A stretch of 64,000 nucleotides of DNA from Whitmania pigra. Taxonomy: Eukaryota > Annelida > Clitellata > Hirudinida > Haemopidae. Positions 12,801 to 23,664 of this stretch are shown here, in pieces. Each line of letters starts with the position of its first letter. Position 1 is the stretch's first letter. A model generated the notes under the pieces. It made no database searches and was not told where the DNA came from. It saw only the letters and a program-made list of their open reading frames with translations. Made by a program: the position numbers and the translations under genes. The stretch lies in NCBI GenBank assembly GCA_021613335.1, contig JAJTWR010000332.1:982001-1046000 (forward strand), written 5' to 3'.

Positions 12801-15402
12801 AGAAGGGATCGGAAAATATTTCACAATGATTTAGCAACTTTAATATTTTAGAACCATCATTTTGTGAGAAATGGAAATTAGGATAAATATCAATCTCTAA
12901 AATTAGTTTCAAAGTTAAGTTAAAACAACTAACCAAAATAGAATCACTCCAACAAATAACAAAATACTTGCATGTTTCACCGGTAGGTTATCTATGTCAC
13001 GGATCATTTGTTCCTCGTAAGTTTCCGAGCTCTCCTTTAAAATTGCATGCGGGATGGACTGCGGGATCATGGAAACGATGCACTTTACCTTTGGGGGAAG
13101 TTTTCTTGGCAGCCACGAAAAAATTACATTACGAGAAGCAAAATCATCAACGTCGAGCTGAGTGAAGATGAAATTTAAGTTAATAATCAACCAATAATTA
13201 AAATGAAATAAATACTGAATAGATTTATAAGCTAGCCTGATCGAGAGCATCTATGAAAATAAGAATATTTTTACTGTCTCCACTTTGAGTTTCCTGAATA
13301 AGACTTTTGACCTTCTCAAAAACATCATTAACCCTACTTGGTATCTGAGACGTAATTATAATTAATCATAAATATGGTATTATAATAAATTTATTTATCA
13401 TTTTATTAATATAAACAACAGCAACGGCAAAGTTAGCTTACAGTGAGTTGCCTCATCACGTATATGAATCTCTTGAGGACACCTAAAAGACTTGTCGACC
13501 TTGGAACTGCTCCAACAAAATGGAAAAACACCACAGTCTTCTCTCTCATTTCTTCATAGCTTTTTTTATTTTATGATAATATAATACATAACAAAAATAA
13601 TCACCACAATACATTATAACAAATTGTAATTGTGATTACATTCATTGTTGATGAAAACCAGTGAGTATACCAATGGACTATATAATATTATGTTAAGAAT
13701 TCACATAACTAAATAGTCTTTATGAAGCAACATTAAGATAGATGTAGAAATATTAACAAATAAAAATAAAATCAGCAATGAAGTTGTTTATCATAAAATC
13801 AAATACTTGTCTGCCTTGACAATGTCATACACAACTTTGGCCATTATGCTAGACTTTCCTGACCCCGATTCACCCAGAAGTACGAGAGGTTTTCTCGACT
13901 TTCCACCTATGTAGTTTTTGATCTAGAAAATATTTTCAAATCACACTTTCTCATTTAGAAAAAATATTAACAACCTTTTTAGAAAATTAACCACATGAAC
14001 TCGTTTTCAATGACAATACTAAACAAATCTTTAATAAAGAACACACCTCTTTAATAATGTCATCTCTGCCGACAACAGTCGATGCTCTTTGCTGCATGAA
14101 TGCATCTTGCTGATCCTGTTCTAGATCGTAATGATTCTGTTTGACCTTACATTTATCTTCATTAACATACAATTCTTCAATTCTTTTTTTGAAAAAGTCA
14201 AGAACCTTTAAAGAACTTTCTCAGGTGAAAAAAAATGTTTAATAGATATTACTCAAATTTATCATTAAAGTGTAATTTACTTTTTCTTTAAAACTTTGAT
14301 CCAATTGCAGTTTGGTTCTGCCAGAGTATGGAAGGGTATGACCAGGAACATATTCACATTTGTAAGTGCATATTTGTTCTTCCTAAAATAGAGTATTTCA
14401 GTTCATCAATCAGTTTTTAATAGCCTTATGTTTCAACTGATTATCACTCACTGGAAACCTCTTCCTGATTTGTTGCTTCAACATGACAAGCTTCTTGTCC
14501 GCCAATGGATTCAAATCATCGAGAAATTCCTGTTTCACTTTATCATCGGTAATTTCCTTCAAGAAGCTTTCATCTCTCCACATGAAAAGAGCTTTGGCAC
14601 AAAATTTTATGATTAATGTGTATGATGATGATTGCATCAAATTGCATAAGTTTGGTAAATCTCACAGTTCGGGTTTATCTTGCGATAAGCTGCCTCAACA
14701 ATTTCCATTTCTGTCACTGAGAGTCCAATAACCAAATTAAAGTCACTGATCAATTCAGCAGGGAGTTCATCTCTTAATGGAATCCATCCAATCCTCTTAC
14801 TGCCAATTAAAAATGTAACATGAATTTGGGAATAAGTCTTTTATTGAGAAACATTAGGGACTAAACTCTACCTAATCATATTGAGAAAAAATGGCCACTT
14901 ATTTTCTTGCTCACATCTTCTTATTTCATCCAAACAAATTTGTAGTGTTACACAGTGTGGTGTCTCTTCTGGAACACCCTAAGATGCATATGCAAAAATC
15001 AGAGAGAAGAAAGGTGATCAAATGAATTTGTAATGCTACCCATCTAAGGTCACACTCAACAAGATTGAGATCTCTCTTTTGACACCATTCCCTCAGTTCA
15101 GGAAAAATCTGATTCAAACGCAGGGCTTATAAATGAGAGATAAATTGCTACCTAGAGATCTTTAAGACTTTTCCTTAAATAATAAGTATCATCATCATCA
15201 TCACCTCTTTAACAAGTGCATCTCTCTCAGTGTGGAAATCTTTAAACGTTGAAGAAACGAAAATCCTGATGGTTTTCCACCTGGAGTTTTTATTAAGAAC
15301 CGAATCTTTTCTCTCGTCATCGATGTGCCTCTGAACTTCATTCCAAACTTCGAGGATATCAATTTTCAGTCGCTCTTCTCGTTTCCAGTCTTCCTTATTC
15401 AT
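6828..15402 (-). CDS. TTC41: DUF4062-NACHT-TPR protein, TTC41/NPHP3-like (complete, 22 exons)
   Basis: Exons (5' to 3'): 15402-15205, 15108-15040, 14978-14872, 14799-14666, 14591-14452, 14382-14281, 14205-14047, 13922-13807, 13559-13442, 13344-13237, 13157-12981, 12794-12607, 11918-11770, 11706-11535, 11415-11310, 10930-10796, 10705-10590, 10324-10168, 7679-7590, 7486-7337, 7270-7193, 7121-6828. They sum to 3063 nt (1020 residues) and every phase fits. Domains: DUF4062 from residue 46 (FVSSTFKDFHTERD, then LRWGVPEETPH, NPNSLFMWRDE); P-loop GESGSGKSS at about 320; Walker B ILIFIDALDQ at about 408; helical NACHT tail; TPR-like repeats to the C-terminus (DNNYKKAIGLHDEALERI, KKYDKAYQRYRDAYLLSK). 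The architecture is that of STAND-type ATPases such as TTC41 and NPHP3; NPHP3 is ciliary. TTC41 is preferred because the chain starts almost at DUF4062. Intron 10 has a GC donor. The 18/19 junction is the least sure, as a few TPR residues seem to be missing there. Confidence 0.88.
8355..8905 (+). mobile_element. LINE 3' fragment (C-terminal end of reverse transcriptase ORF)
   Basis: An open frame from about 8359 to 8706 reads INLQQIHSLQTALFMFSYNN and later YGPRLYNTIPSSIKN, the usual end of CR1/L2/Rex-like LINE ORF2 proteins. It is followed by a tail with aataaaattgctc and an A-run ending near 8900, as expected for a LINE 3' end. The 5' part is missing (typical 5' truncation). It sits in intron 18 of the DUF4062-NACHT gene, in the opposite orientation. 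Confidence 0.75.
8920..9430 (-). pseudogene. Decayed DDE-type transposase relic, unnamed invertebrate family
   Basis: Minus-strand fragments in more than one frame read TKALGHDLSQLALRQVRRQ, GPLTIHWDGKMLPALTGKEN, and GVMTLLGVPIVTNRTVEAQA, ending at WHLNDRI. This order of motifs recurs in uncharacterised transposase-like proteins of many invertebrates. Frameshifts and a stop lie between the pieces. No terminal repeats were found. It lies next to the LINE fragment in intron 18 of the DUF4062-NACHT gene. Confidence 0.5.
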
Positions 15403-16378
15403 TTCTAGTTGCCGTCCTTAAATAAGATTTACAAAATATCCAGAATTCTAAGCATACTGAACACCAAATTATTGATGATATTTTATAACATTGACAACAT
15501 CGAAACCTCAGAAAAACCGGTACTTGGCCGAAATCCTAGTGTTTTTTCAGTTTTTAACAACTTTATTGATTAATTACTTTACTACCCAAATAATTGATAT
15601 ATTGTAAATAACATTCTCAAAAACTGCTTAAGCTATTTAATTTCAAATTATTGTTGAACTATTTAATCATTGCTTAATATTATTAATCAATCCAACATTT
15701 GATTGATTGAATTTATTTTTATTGTCACAGAGACAAAGAAAACATACAATATAGACATAAAATTGTCTGATCAAAAGGTGCATCCGAAAGAACCTGGTCA
15801 CGCTTTTCGATATTTGATGCTTCCAAAGGCTAACGAAACATCTTTTCTGAAAGATGAACAAGTATCTTGCTACTTCAAAAACTAACCATTGTTTTCAACT
15901 CAGTCTGATTGGTTGTCTTGAATCGATGAAAGATTTAGTTTTATAGTCTTAATGGAGCGATACATAAATGAATCCTGCATCGCCATAATTGCCCGATCCC
16001 CAAGGTTGTGATTTCACTCGCGGTTGCTTTAAGTACTTCACGTGGTTAATCGTCGTTAAAAGAAAGAAACTGTGGGTTTTACTTGCCGATACACATCTGT
16101 ACATTCGTTAAAGCTCTAGGCAAATCTTGGTTTGTTTTCATGCAAAATCACAACTAAAATATCCCTCCAGAGATATACTACATTTATTATCAAATTAGAA
16201 AACACAAATAGAATCAATTATAGCTAATTCAAGTTTTAACCTTTAAAAAAATCAATTTGTTAAATTCAACTTAATGGAAAGCCAAAGTAAAGTCAATAGG
16301 AAACGGAAAAAAACAAATAAAATCGATGAGACATTGGCAACTGGTCAGCCAATATTTTTGTATCCTAGCTCCAGTTGT
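15403..16378. other. Intergenic, promoter side of the DUF4062-NACHT gene
   Basis: Nothing recognisable. It separates the start codon at 15402 from the stop codon of the next minus-strand gene at 16379, so the promoter of the former should lie here. No TATA box or other motif could be assigned with confidence. Confidence 0.5.
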
Positions 16379-17258
16379 TCACCGAGGTTGGACGGGGTCA
16401 AATATTTGTGACTCACTGTTGACATCCATATCATCTATAGGCGGCTTCTTTGAGTGTTTCTTTTTAATCAATTCGTTTGCAGTTTTTAGTGATCTTTTGC
16501 TTTCTAATTTAGCGTCTACTGGGACGATATTGCTTTGAAAGGATGGAGTCGGCAAAGACATTTTACTAATCTTTGTAACTTTGGGACCAATGTCCGCGCT
16601 GAAATAACTTTGCGGAAGCAGTTTGGTGTAGGTGGGATGTCTCGTGATGGTGATTTCGGTTTCTGTAAGACGAACTCGGCTCTCAAAAGCTGGCGTGTCG
16701 TTGATTGAAATATCTGAGTGGTAAATGATTGGTATGTCTTGGTTTTGTGTTTTCGACGGATCACGTTCTATGATATCAAATTCGCTGGTGTCCTTCTTAG
16801 CGGACTTTGATAGACTGTGATCGACTCTGATCGTTTTCACGCTTTCACCTGTTTTTTGGGAACTGTCATCGTTATGAACCCAAAGTCATCACCGGTCCAA
16901 TATTATTACAATTTAAAACTATAAATTGTAAATTGTAAATTTAAAATAATATAATAATATAAAATTAATATAAAATAATTGTAAAATAATATTCTAAATA
17001 AAATAGTTCATACCAATTGCAAGTAGGCGATCCAGGTGGTTTAGATTTTTGGTTGACTTTAGACGGTTTTCCTAAGAATAACATTTATGAAATTGATGGT
17101 AATTTTTATTTGTTTTATTTTTTATTTTAAATTGTTCATCAATCAAACTGGTATTCAGTGCATCAGAAGTTTCAAGAACGCAAATTTCCTGTTGTCAACT
17201 TACGATTGAAGAACTTGTCCTTGGTTGATCTAATGAATTTGAAACGGGTGAGGAAAGC
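16379..17258 (-). CDS. Unknown small protein, paralogue 1 (5' partial)
   Basis: Three exons with GT-AG borders and compatible phases: 17258-17204 (AFLTRFKFIRSTKDKFFN), 17071-17014 (KPSKVNQKSKPPGSPTCN, phase 1 in and 2 out), 16841-16379 (VKTIRVDHSLSKSAKK to stop). Together they give 192 codons with no stop. The protein is basic and Ser/Thr-rich, with no recognised domain. The middle exon (58 nt) and last exon (463 nt) match in size, phase and motif those of the next gene upstream (61 and 475 nt; junction Cys-x-Cys followed by basic residues), so the two are probably tandem duplicates. The 5' end is not located; the phase-0 start at 17258 requires at least one more exon. Confidence 0.55.
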
Positions 17259-17380
17259 CTTGGCAAAAAATAAATACAAAGAAACGAATCTAGGATGGTA
17301 TTAGTTCTTCAAAGTTCTCATAAAATATTAAACAGAGGCAACCTTTTTAACATTACCAGAAATGTTGAGATAAAAAATAT

Positions 17381-17617
17381 TTAATGCTTGCCAGAATGAT
17401 TCTCTAACTTTTCAATTGCCCTGTTACATTTATTCGCCATAACTGCACCGTAAATTAAAAGTTCGGAAAGCAATTTCATTAACAAACATGTTGCAAAAGG
17501 AGTGTAAATGGTCAGTATCGTAAAGTTTAATGGGAAAGGCTGGATTAGTTTATTCAAGCTGGGATGCATAATTTGTGCTAAGCTCTTAAGATTAAGGCTA
17601 AGCGCTAATGCGAAATC
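17381..17617 (-). other. Possible coding exon with a hydrophobic segment
   Basis: After an acceptor (tttatttccag) a frame stays open for 78 codons to a TAA at 17381. It contains a hydrophobic stretch (LTIYTPFATCLLMKLL) that could span a membrane. It lies just upstream of paralogue 1, but no splice donor gives a convincing join to the exon at 17258. It could be a last exon of another transcript or chance. Confidence 0.25.
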
Positions 17618-18625
17618 CTGGAAATAAATTACGAATGCATGAACAACTGAGGTTTACGTGTTTAGGTAAATTGAATCTATTTGCTTTTCGGCTTTTGAAA
17701 TTGTAATATCACGTTATTTGCATCTGTTTTTTTCAAACGGTTTTAAATTCACCTGAATGTATTTTATATAATTTCAGAACATTTTTGTGCAAGTAGATGC
17801 CAATTTTAACAAATATTTATTAATAATTATTAATTGTAATAATATTATTATCCTTATTAATTAACCTAAAAATAATATAAATTAATAATTAATAACAATT
17901 AATAATTATTCTTATTAATTATAATAACAGCATTACCAATTAAATATTATTAATATGAACTGCATGTGATGTGTGTGTTGAACCAATAGAAATCATGAAT
18001 TGAACAAGCAACAAATGAGTAACAAACTTGCGTAACCACCCTGTGATCTGAATGTTTGACCACAATTGCTCCAAATCCAATCCATTTCTTGTGTTGATGA
18101 ATCAAAGATCCGAAGTGTAAATTTTAATCGTTTTAAGTCATATCGAAAACTGACTCAGTGGAAATAATATTATTGTTTTTAAACGTCATCGCCATTTCTC
18201 GAAATCTAAATTATTGCAACATTCGAATAAGTTCGAATGACCTTCTATGTTTTCCATCACAATTTTATTCTTGTCCCACTGTTTTCCACTGTTTTTTACA
18301 AATTTTTTGATTTTATATTGAGTTTTTTTTGTGACTCTTAATCAAGTTTTAAAGCATTTCGAGGATTCATTAAAATTAATAACAAAAATGCTGTTAATGC
18401 TTAAAATAATTTATAACCTAAACATTACAAATATCTTTTACAATTAAATTGAAGCGAGCAAAATAATGCAATAGATAAACAGGGTCTTACATTAATTTTC
18501 TGTAACTTCTTAAGAAATCAGATTTAGTCTTGTCCTTCTCACATTATAACTTAAGAAATTGTACAGCTGAGCCTTTGCAGCGGTAAAACCCATGTATGAG
18601 ACTCCATGTGGTTGAAAGGAATCTA
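17618..18625. other. AT-rich intergenic stretch
   Basis: No gene recognised. The part 17800-17960 is a run of interleaved aataat/ttaatt words. It separates the two presumed paralogues. Confidence 0.5.
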
Positions 18626-19291
18626 TCATTCCTTCGAAGGCGCGACTGACGATTTCTCCCCTATTTGTTCCAATTCGGGAATTATTTCAGCGGCAGGAGA
18701 TTCAACAGGACTTTGAACTTCATCTGCAGTTTCATCCACATTTACAAGACTTTCTTTCAAAGATTTTTTTTCTTCTACGATTTCTTCTTCACCACTAAAT
18801 ACTTGACGCTCGTTATTCTTCAAAGGATCTTCTTTCAATTCAATCTTGTCTTCCGTAATAGGTAGAGATTTCTCACTTATTTGTTGAGTTGAATTGACTA
18901 CTTTTGTCGACTTTTGGGGTGACGCGACTTTCTTGTAATTTGGATTTTCAGCAATGAAACTGTTTGGCGTCCGAGTTTGTTGGCCTTGGCAGTAGTTGTC
19001 GCGTTTATTTTGAAACTCTTGAGGCTGAAAAATTGAAAATTTTATTGTTCTTGGTCCAACTGAATCCAGCAAGCCTGAATCACAACGTTCATCTTTTAGA
19101 CTGAAAAGAAGAAAAAAATATTCGTTAAATCATTTACAATCACATTATTGAAGGTCAAGTAAGTTGTTAATTCAAATAGGAGTATAGGATGCTCTCATGA
19201 AATCGTTCAGTTGAATCAATTAATTATAACCATTGACAAAGTGAAGGCCCATCACTCTTCGGTTTTTCTTTCTTTTTATGCCGTGCTTTTC
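18626..19291 (-). CDS. Unknown small protein, paralogue 2 (5' partial)
   Basis: Two exons: 19291-19231 (KARHKKKEKPKSDGPSLCQ, phase 1 in and 2 out) and 19100-18626 (LKDERCDSGLLDSVGPRTI to stop). They give 178 open codons. The last exon becomes acidic towards the C-terminus (EEEIVEEKKSLKESLVNVDE), suggesting a disordered tail. The exon sizes, phases and the Cys-x-Cys junction parallel paralogue 1. Upstream exons were not found; a hAT insertion begins only about 180 bp away, at 19473, and may separate or replace them. Confidence 0.55.
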
Positions 19292-20517
19292 CTACAATGG
19301 TAAAAGAATAAATGTTGAAAAATCATTCTGATTTATAGTTTATTGGAGAAAATTTATTTTCATCCTCATCACTAGATTCTTTGGAAATACTTGTTATTAA
19401 GATTACTATCACAATTATCTCCCAAATGGAAGACTTGTAAATATCATGCAATGTAAATGTGTATACAACATGCAGGGTTGTTAATAATACTGAAATAACC
19501 CGGGGGTCCGCAAATAAGTAAGTTAACTAATAAGTTTATTAGAGCAGGTATTCAGTTAACGGAACTGAATAATAGAAGTTAAGCGTTTAAGAAATTAGGT
19601 ACTTAAGGATGCAAATGGTTATTTGGGCTTCTAAGTCGTCTTGATTCTCGTTGTTTGTCAGGTGATTATCGAGAATGCTTTTCTGTAGCAAAAATAGATC
19701 CCACGTGCCCGAAAAAGATGCCGATTATAATTAATTATAAATTTAATTATTTTAGCAATATAAACTTAATTAATTTCCAAAAATCTAAGTTTACAACAAT
19801 ACTTTATCAAAGTATTAGCAATGCCGACACTAATGTTTTGTTCTAAATGTATTGCCAATAGCAATACTTTTACTTTTTACTTTTTTAATCCAACAATCAA
19901 GGAGCCTCTGATACTATGCTTAAGGCGCCATGCAAATGAACTATTGTTATTACTATTCTTTTCTTTCTTCTTCTTATTATTGTTATTTTACATTAGAAGT
20001 AATAACAACTCAACAAATATTTCATAAAACCAAAAACATTTTATTGAAGCAATTTGAATACACGATTAATCAAATAATTACTATTTTGCCAGACGCAAAA
20101 ACAGCAACATTTCAAAGTGTTCACACGACATATTTGATCGTAGTGGTGAAAAGATCCTGTCATCCAGTGAGAATGATCTCTCCACTGCTGCGGTAGCAGG
20201 CAATCCAGTGATGAGGGCTGCTGTCTAGATCAGTGATGGGTAGTTACTAACTATAAGTAGTTAACTACTAGTTATTGTAACTACTATTTTTTAACTACTT
20301 TTTTAAGAGTAGTTATTAACTACTTCCTAATAGTTAACTACTTTTTAACTACTTTTGGTACATCACTTTATAAGCATATTTTCTTTTTTTTCAACTTTTG
20401 CTTACTACCGCCATTTCTCGCTTTTTAATTATTACTCTTAGTAGTCGTATTCTGAAAACGTTTTATATAAATGGCTCAGAACAGTGAATATGATGATTTA
20501 TATGGAAAAAGGACTAT

Positions 20518-20772
20518 ATGGAAAGTGTACTAAACTCTTGTCATAATGAGATAGCTGAACAGCTTAATTATTATTTATCAAACTCCGCAAGAAATGTACA
20601 AACTCTACTTAATTATCCAACTGTTTGTGCTGCATTCATCGAGCTTAATTCATCATTACCAAGTTCGGCAGCAGTTGATTGTCTTTTTAGCGTAGCAGGG
20701 CAGGTTTTATGTAACAGACGTAATGTACGATGTAAATTATTGGATAATCATATCAACATGATGATTTTTTAA
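20518..20772 (+). pseudogene. hAT transposase C-terminal fragment in hAT 2
   Basis: A short open frame of 84 residues contains NSSLPSSAAVDCLFSVAGQV followed by RRNVRCKLLDNHI, the hAT dimerisation domain. The catalytic core is absent. The frame ends seven bases before the target duplication of hAT 3. Confidence 0.85.
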
Positions 20773-20786
20773 GAGATCGCCTAAAA

Positions 20787-21146
20787 CAGTGGTTCTCAAC
20801 CCCCGGTCCGTGAATCAAATGGTACCGGGCCGCCCAAGGAACAATAAATTATTTCCATTTCATTAAAATAATTAAAATAGTTTGTAGGGCTTGAGAACAA
20901 CCGCTGCTCAACAATCTCTTTCTTAGCGTGTTCGGTAAAATTAATGAGTTTGGTTTTGTAATATTTTAAGAATAACGATTAACTTACCAAAAAAATGATA
21001 CACTTTTTGATTAAATTAATTAATCCAATCGTGCAGGAAATTATATAATTAATTTTTGTAATTTTATTACGTAATATTCAACTGCACTCCACCCCCCCCC
21101 CCCCCCGGCCCCCGGTCCGCGGCGAGAAAAAGGTTGAGGACAACTG
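20787..21146. mobile_element. hAT-like MITE 3 (innermost of the nest)
   Basis: Imperfect inverted ends: cagtggttctcaacc at 20787 and the complement of cagttgtcctcaacc ending at 21146 (13 of 15 identical). Perfect 8-bp target duplication gcctaaaa at 20779-20786 and 21147-21154. No coding capacity. It contains a run of about 15 C at 21091-21106. Confidence 0.93.
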
Positions 21147-22811
21147 GCCTAAAACATCCATTGTATACTTCTGTTTTTGATTAATTTGGACAATAAATTT
21201 TTTTGAAAATGTTACACTAGTGAAAATAAATATGCTAATAATTATGTCTTGTTCAATTGTCCAGAAAATTAATTTTATCAAATGTCAACGGAAAAGTAGT
21301 TAAAAAAGTAGTTAAAAAGTGGTTAACCACTATGCAAGTAGTTAGTAACTACTTATTTTAAAAGTAGTTAAAAATAGTTACTAATTACTATTTTTTTAAA
21401 AACTACTATAGTTAACTACTTTTTAAGTAGTTAAAGCCCATCACTGGTCTAGATATCTATTGGGAATTGACAATTCTGAAGTCGTGTCGGCCAAATATCT
21501 GGCCTCTTCCTCACCAACAACAACATCTAATCTTTGTCTCTTATTGGACAGGGCTGCAGACGTCTTGCTATTTGAAGTTCGTTGCACAGCTTATCGAACT
21601 TAATTTCCTCTTTCATAATCTGGAAAAGATTTTGTTCACTGCTGAAACCGTGTGATAAACAGAGTTCCATCTGGTATCGCATGGAGTAACAAAAAGAGTC
21701 TCGAGTTGACTTCGGATCTTGTCAGCAGCCAAATTTGACAGGTTTTACTTATTCCAAAAAGCTGAAAGCTTTGAAAAAGTCTGCGTTGAAACTTTTTTAA
21801 ACACGCTATTTTCATGTTTTGCTACATCTGTTGTTGCCACTAAATTAAGAGTATGACAGGCACATTCCCAGTGGCGAGACAATCTATATACATGACTTTC
21901 ATCATCTTCGAAACCATCAATGTTTTTCAAAATATCATCAATATTCTCTGATTTTGATTCGCCTTCAACTAAATCACTCCCTTAAAGTCCGGTGTCATCA
22001 AATTAAAATATATATATAAAATAACATTATTTTAAATATTTATTATTTTAAAACGCTCTAAAAAAGTATTGGTATCGAGTACCGATACTCAAAAAGTATC
22101 GGCGATACCACTATTGCGATATTAACAACCCTGTCAACATGAAATGATTAAATTAAAGATTCCACAAGCCGATCACACTTTATTTCCTAATTACATTGCA
22201 GACAAGTTTGAGTAAACTTTCAATAATCATGTTAGGTTTAGTTATGTTGTTGTTAACTGACCAGGAGACTTTGCTTTGTGATCGTTACAGTCCATTGTTT
22301 GTGACCGCAACGAAGAAGGAAGTTAAATCAACACATTTTTAGTTAATGGTTGCTTTTTTTTATTTATTTTTAAATACCAAAATTTTTATGTTTAAACGTC
22401 ATAAGGTGGTATTGCGAATTTAAATGGAAACCTTTTAAAAGTGAAATACGAACATAAATCATTGATCAGCTCTCAACAAAAATGTTGGGTTCTTGGTGCA
22501 AAATCACAGCTTGGACATGCGTGGATCAAAATCGTGATGTAAATGTCATTAAGAACCGATGTGATCTTATTTCGGTTATCAACGGTATAACCAACCCCGA
22601 TATTCATCTCATCGGTTCAGTTGATATTTTAAAAGTCGAAAATAACTCTTTCGTAACAAAAGGGACTCGTTTTAAAATTTTCATTGTTTAAAGAATTGTT
22701 GTGATAGAATGACGAACAAAAAGTCTTATGTTTAAATTTTCAAAATCAAGCATGTTTTTATGGTTGTGGTCATAAACTAGATTATTTCATCTAAAATGTG
22801 GCAGACGAATT

Positions 22812-23228
22812 TTACATCTTTTTCCCTTTTGTTCCGAAACGTTCAGATAAAAGGTTGCCAAGAGATAGTCCCATGCATCTGGAACCTGTTTCTTCAGACG
22901 TTCCTTTGCTTTTAAAAAACAAATCTCGATATTGGGAAAAAGAGAGTCCCGAAGGATGCTCATAAGAATCCGGAATGGTGACAGCGGACATGATACTTGA
23001 GAAGGATGAGTCTTCCATGGATGAACCGAATGATTCGCTTCTCAACCGGGAGTCGCCTGTGATGTATTTCTCACCATTAGATTCCAGGCGTTTCAGGAAA
23101 GAAGGTCCTTCTGGTAGCATCCTTGCGTTGTCTAACAAGAACTTATCAATGTTCGAGAGATTACTCATTTGTTTTTTTTTCTTTTTGCACTTCCTTTCTT
23201 CGAAAAATATTTTAAAAAAAGGGCGCAA
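22812..23228 (-). CDS. Unrecognised protein or last exon, 138 residues
   Basis: Open frame ending in TAA at 22812. A better initiator than the first Met may be the Met at 23168 (MSNLSNIDKFLLDNARMLPE). A splice acceptor near 23205 would also fit, making this a last exon. Composition is Ser/Gly-rich with a basic KKKKK start. No domain was recognised. It lies between hAT 1 and the 548-residue ORF on the same strand and could belong to either neighbouring transcript. Confidence 0.4.
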   Translation of the reverse strand: MRPFFKIFFEERKCKKKKKQMSNLSNIDKFLLDNARMLPEGPSFLKRLESNGEKYITGDSRLRSESFGSSMEDSSFSSIMSAVTIPDSYEHPSGLSFSQYRDLFFKSKGTSEETGSRCMGLSLGNLLSERFGTKGKKM

Positions 23229-23664
23229 TTCAGAGTTCTCGGCAAATAATGTTGCTTTCAGAAATTAAAATCCACTTTGTTTGCGTAACATTATTGCAAT
23301 TTTTATTAGCGATAATCTTTTTCACCACGTTCGACTGAATTTGTAACCTAAAACTGGCCAGAATGAAACAAAAGATTCATCAAGACACACTCTTCCCAGG
23401 ACATTTTAGTGATTTTAATAAACAATGGCGTCATATTCGAAAGTAGGGTTGGGCGAATGTTTGTAAATTTATTTTTCTACGGAATTAAGTAATTCCAAAT
23501 TCGGTTTAGCTATGTTTACAGTATAAAGATTATTTACTGTGTTAATTGTCATTTTTTTAAAATTAAAAGTACTTTCTGGTTGATATTCAGTCACTTTTGA
23601 ATCAACGTAATTACATTCAGGGGTTTCCAGCAATCGCTATCGAACCCTTTTGGCAGCGTCATCA

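Larger units (their letters stand above)
20231..21446 (+). mobile_element. hAT transposon 2 (middle of the nest)
   Basis: Perfect 10-bp inverted ends cagtgatggg/cccatcactg and perfect 8-bp target duplication gtctagat (20223-20230 and 21447-21454). Both ends are packed with subterminal repeats of agtagttaactact, presumably transposase-binding sites. It carries only a transposase C-terminus, so it is non-autonomous, and is itself interrupted by hAT 3. Confidence 0.95.
20095..21930 (-). pseudogene. hAT transposase relic of hAT 1, split by hAT 2
   Basis: The upstream part (21930-21745) contains RLSRHWECACHTLNLVATTD, a typical hAT core segment. The downstream part, about 20230-20095 beyond the inserted element, reads LPATAAVERSFSLDDRIFSP, the hAT dimerisation domain. 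Several stops and frameshifts occur between. The insertion 20231-21446 lies inside the gene. Confidence 0.75.
19473..22133 (-). mobile_element. hAT transposon 1 (outermost of a three-level nest)
   Basis: Terminal inverted repeats cagggttgttaata at 19473 and its complement ending at 22133. The flanks carry an 8-bp target duplication with one mismatch (acaacatg at 19465-19472, tcaacatg at 22134-22141). The inside holds a decayed minus-strand hAT transposase interrupted by hAT 2. Eight-bp duplications are the hallmark of the hAT superfamily. Confidence 0.9.

Noticed and set aside
17034..17071. Alternative frame ENRLKSTKNLNHLDRLLAI for the middle exon of paralogue 1
   Set aside because: It does not fit the phase of the preceding exon, whereas the KPSKVNQ frame fits both neighbours.
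22482..22691. 69-residue plus-strand ORF
   Set aside because: No recognisable motif, no visible splice context, length within chance expectation.
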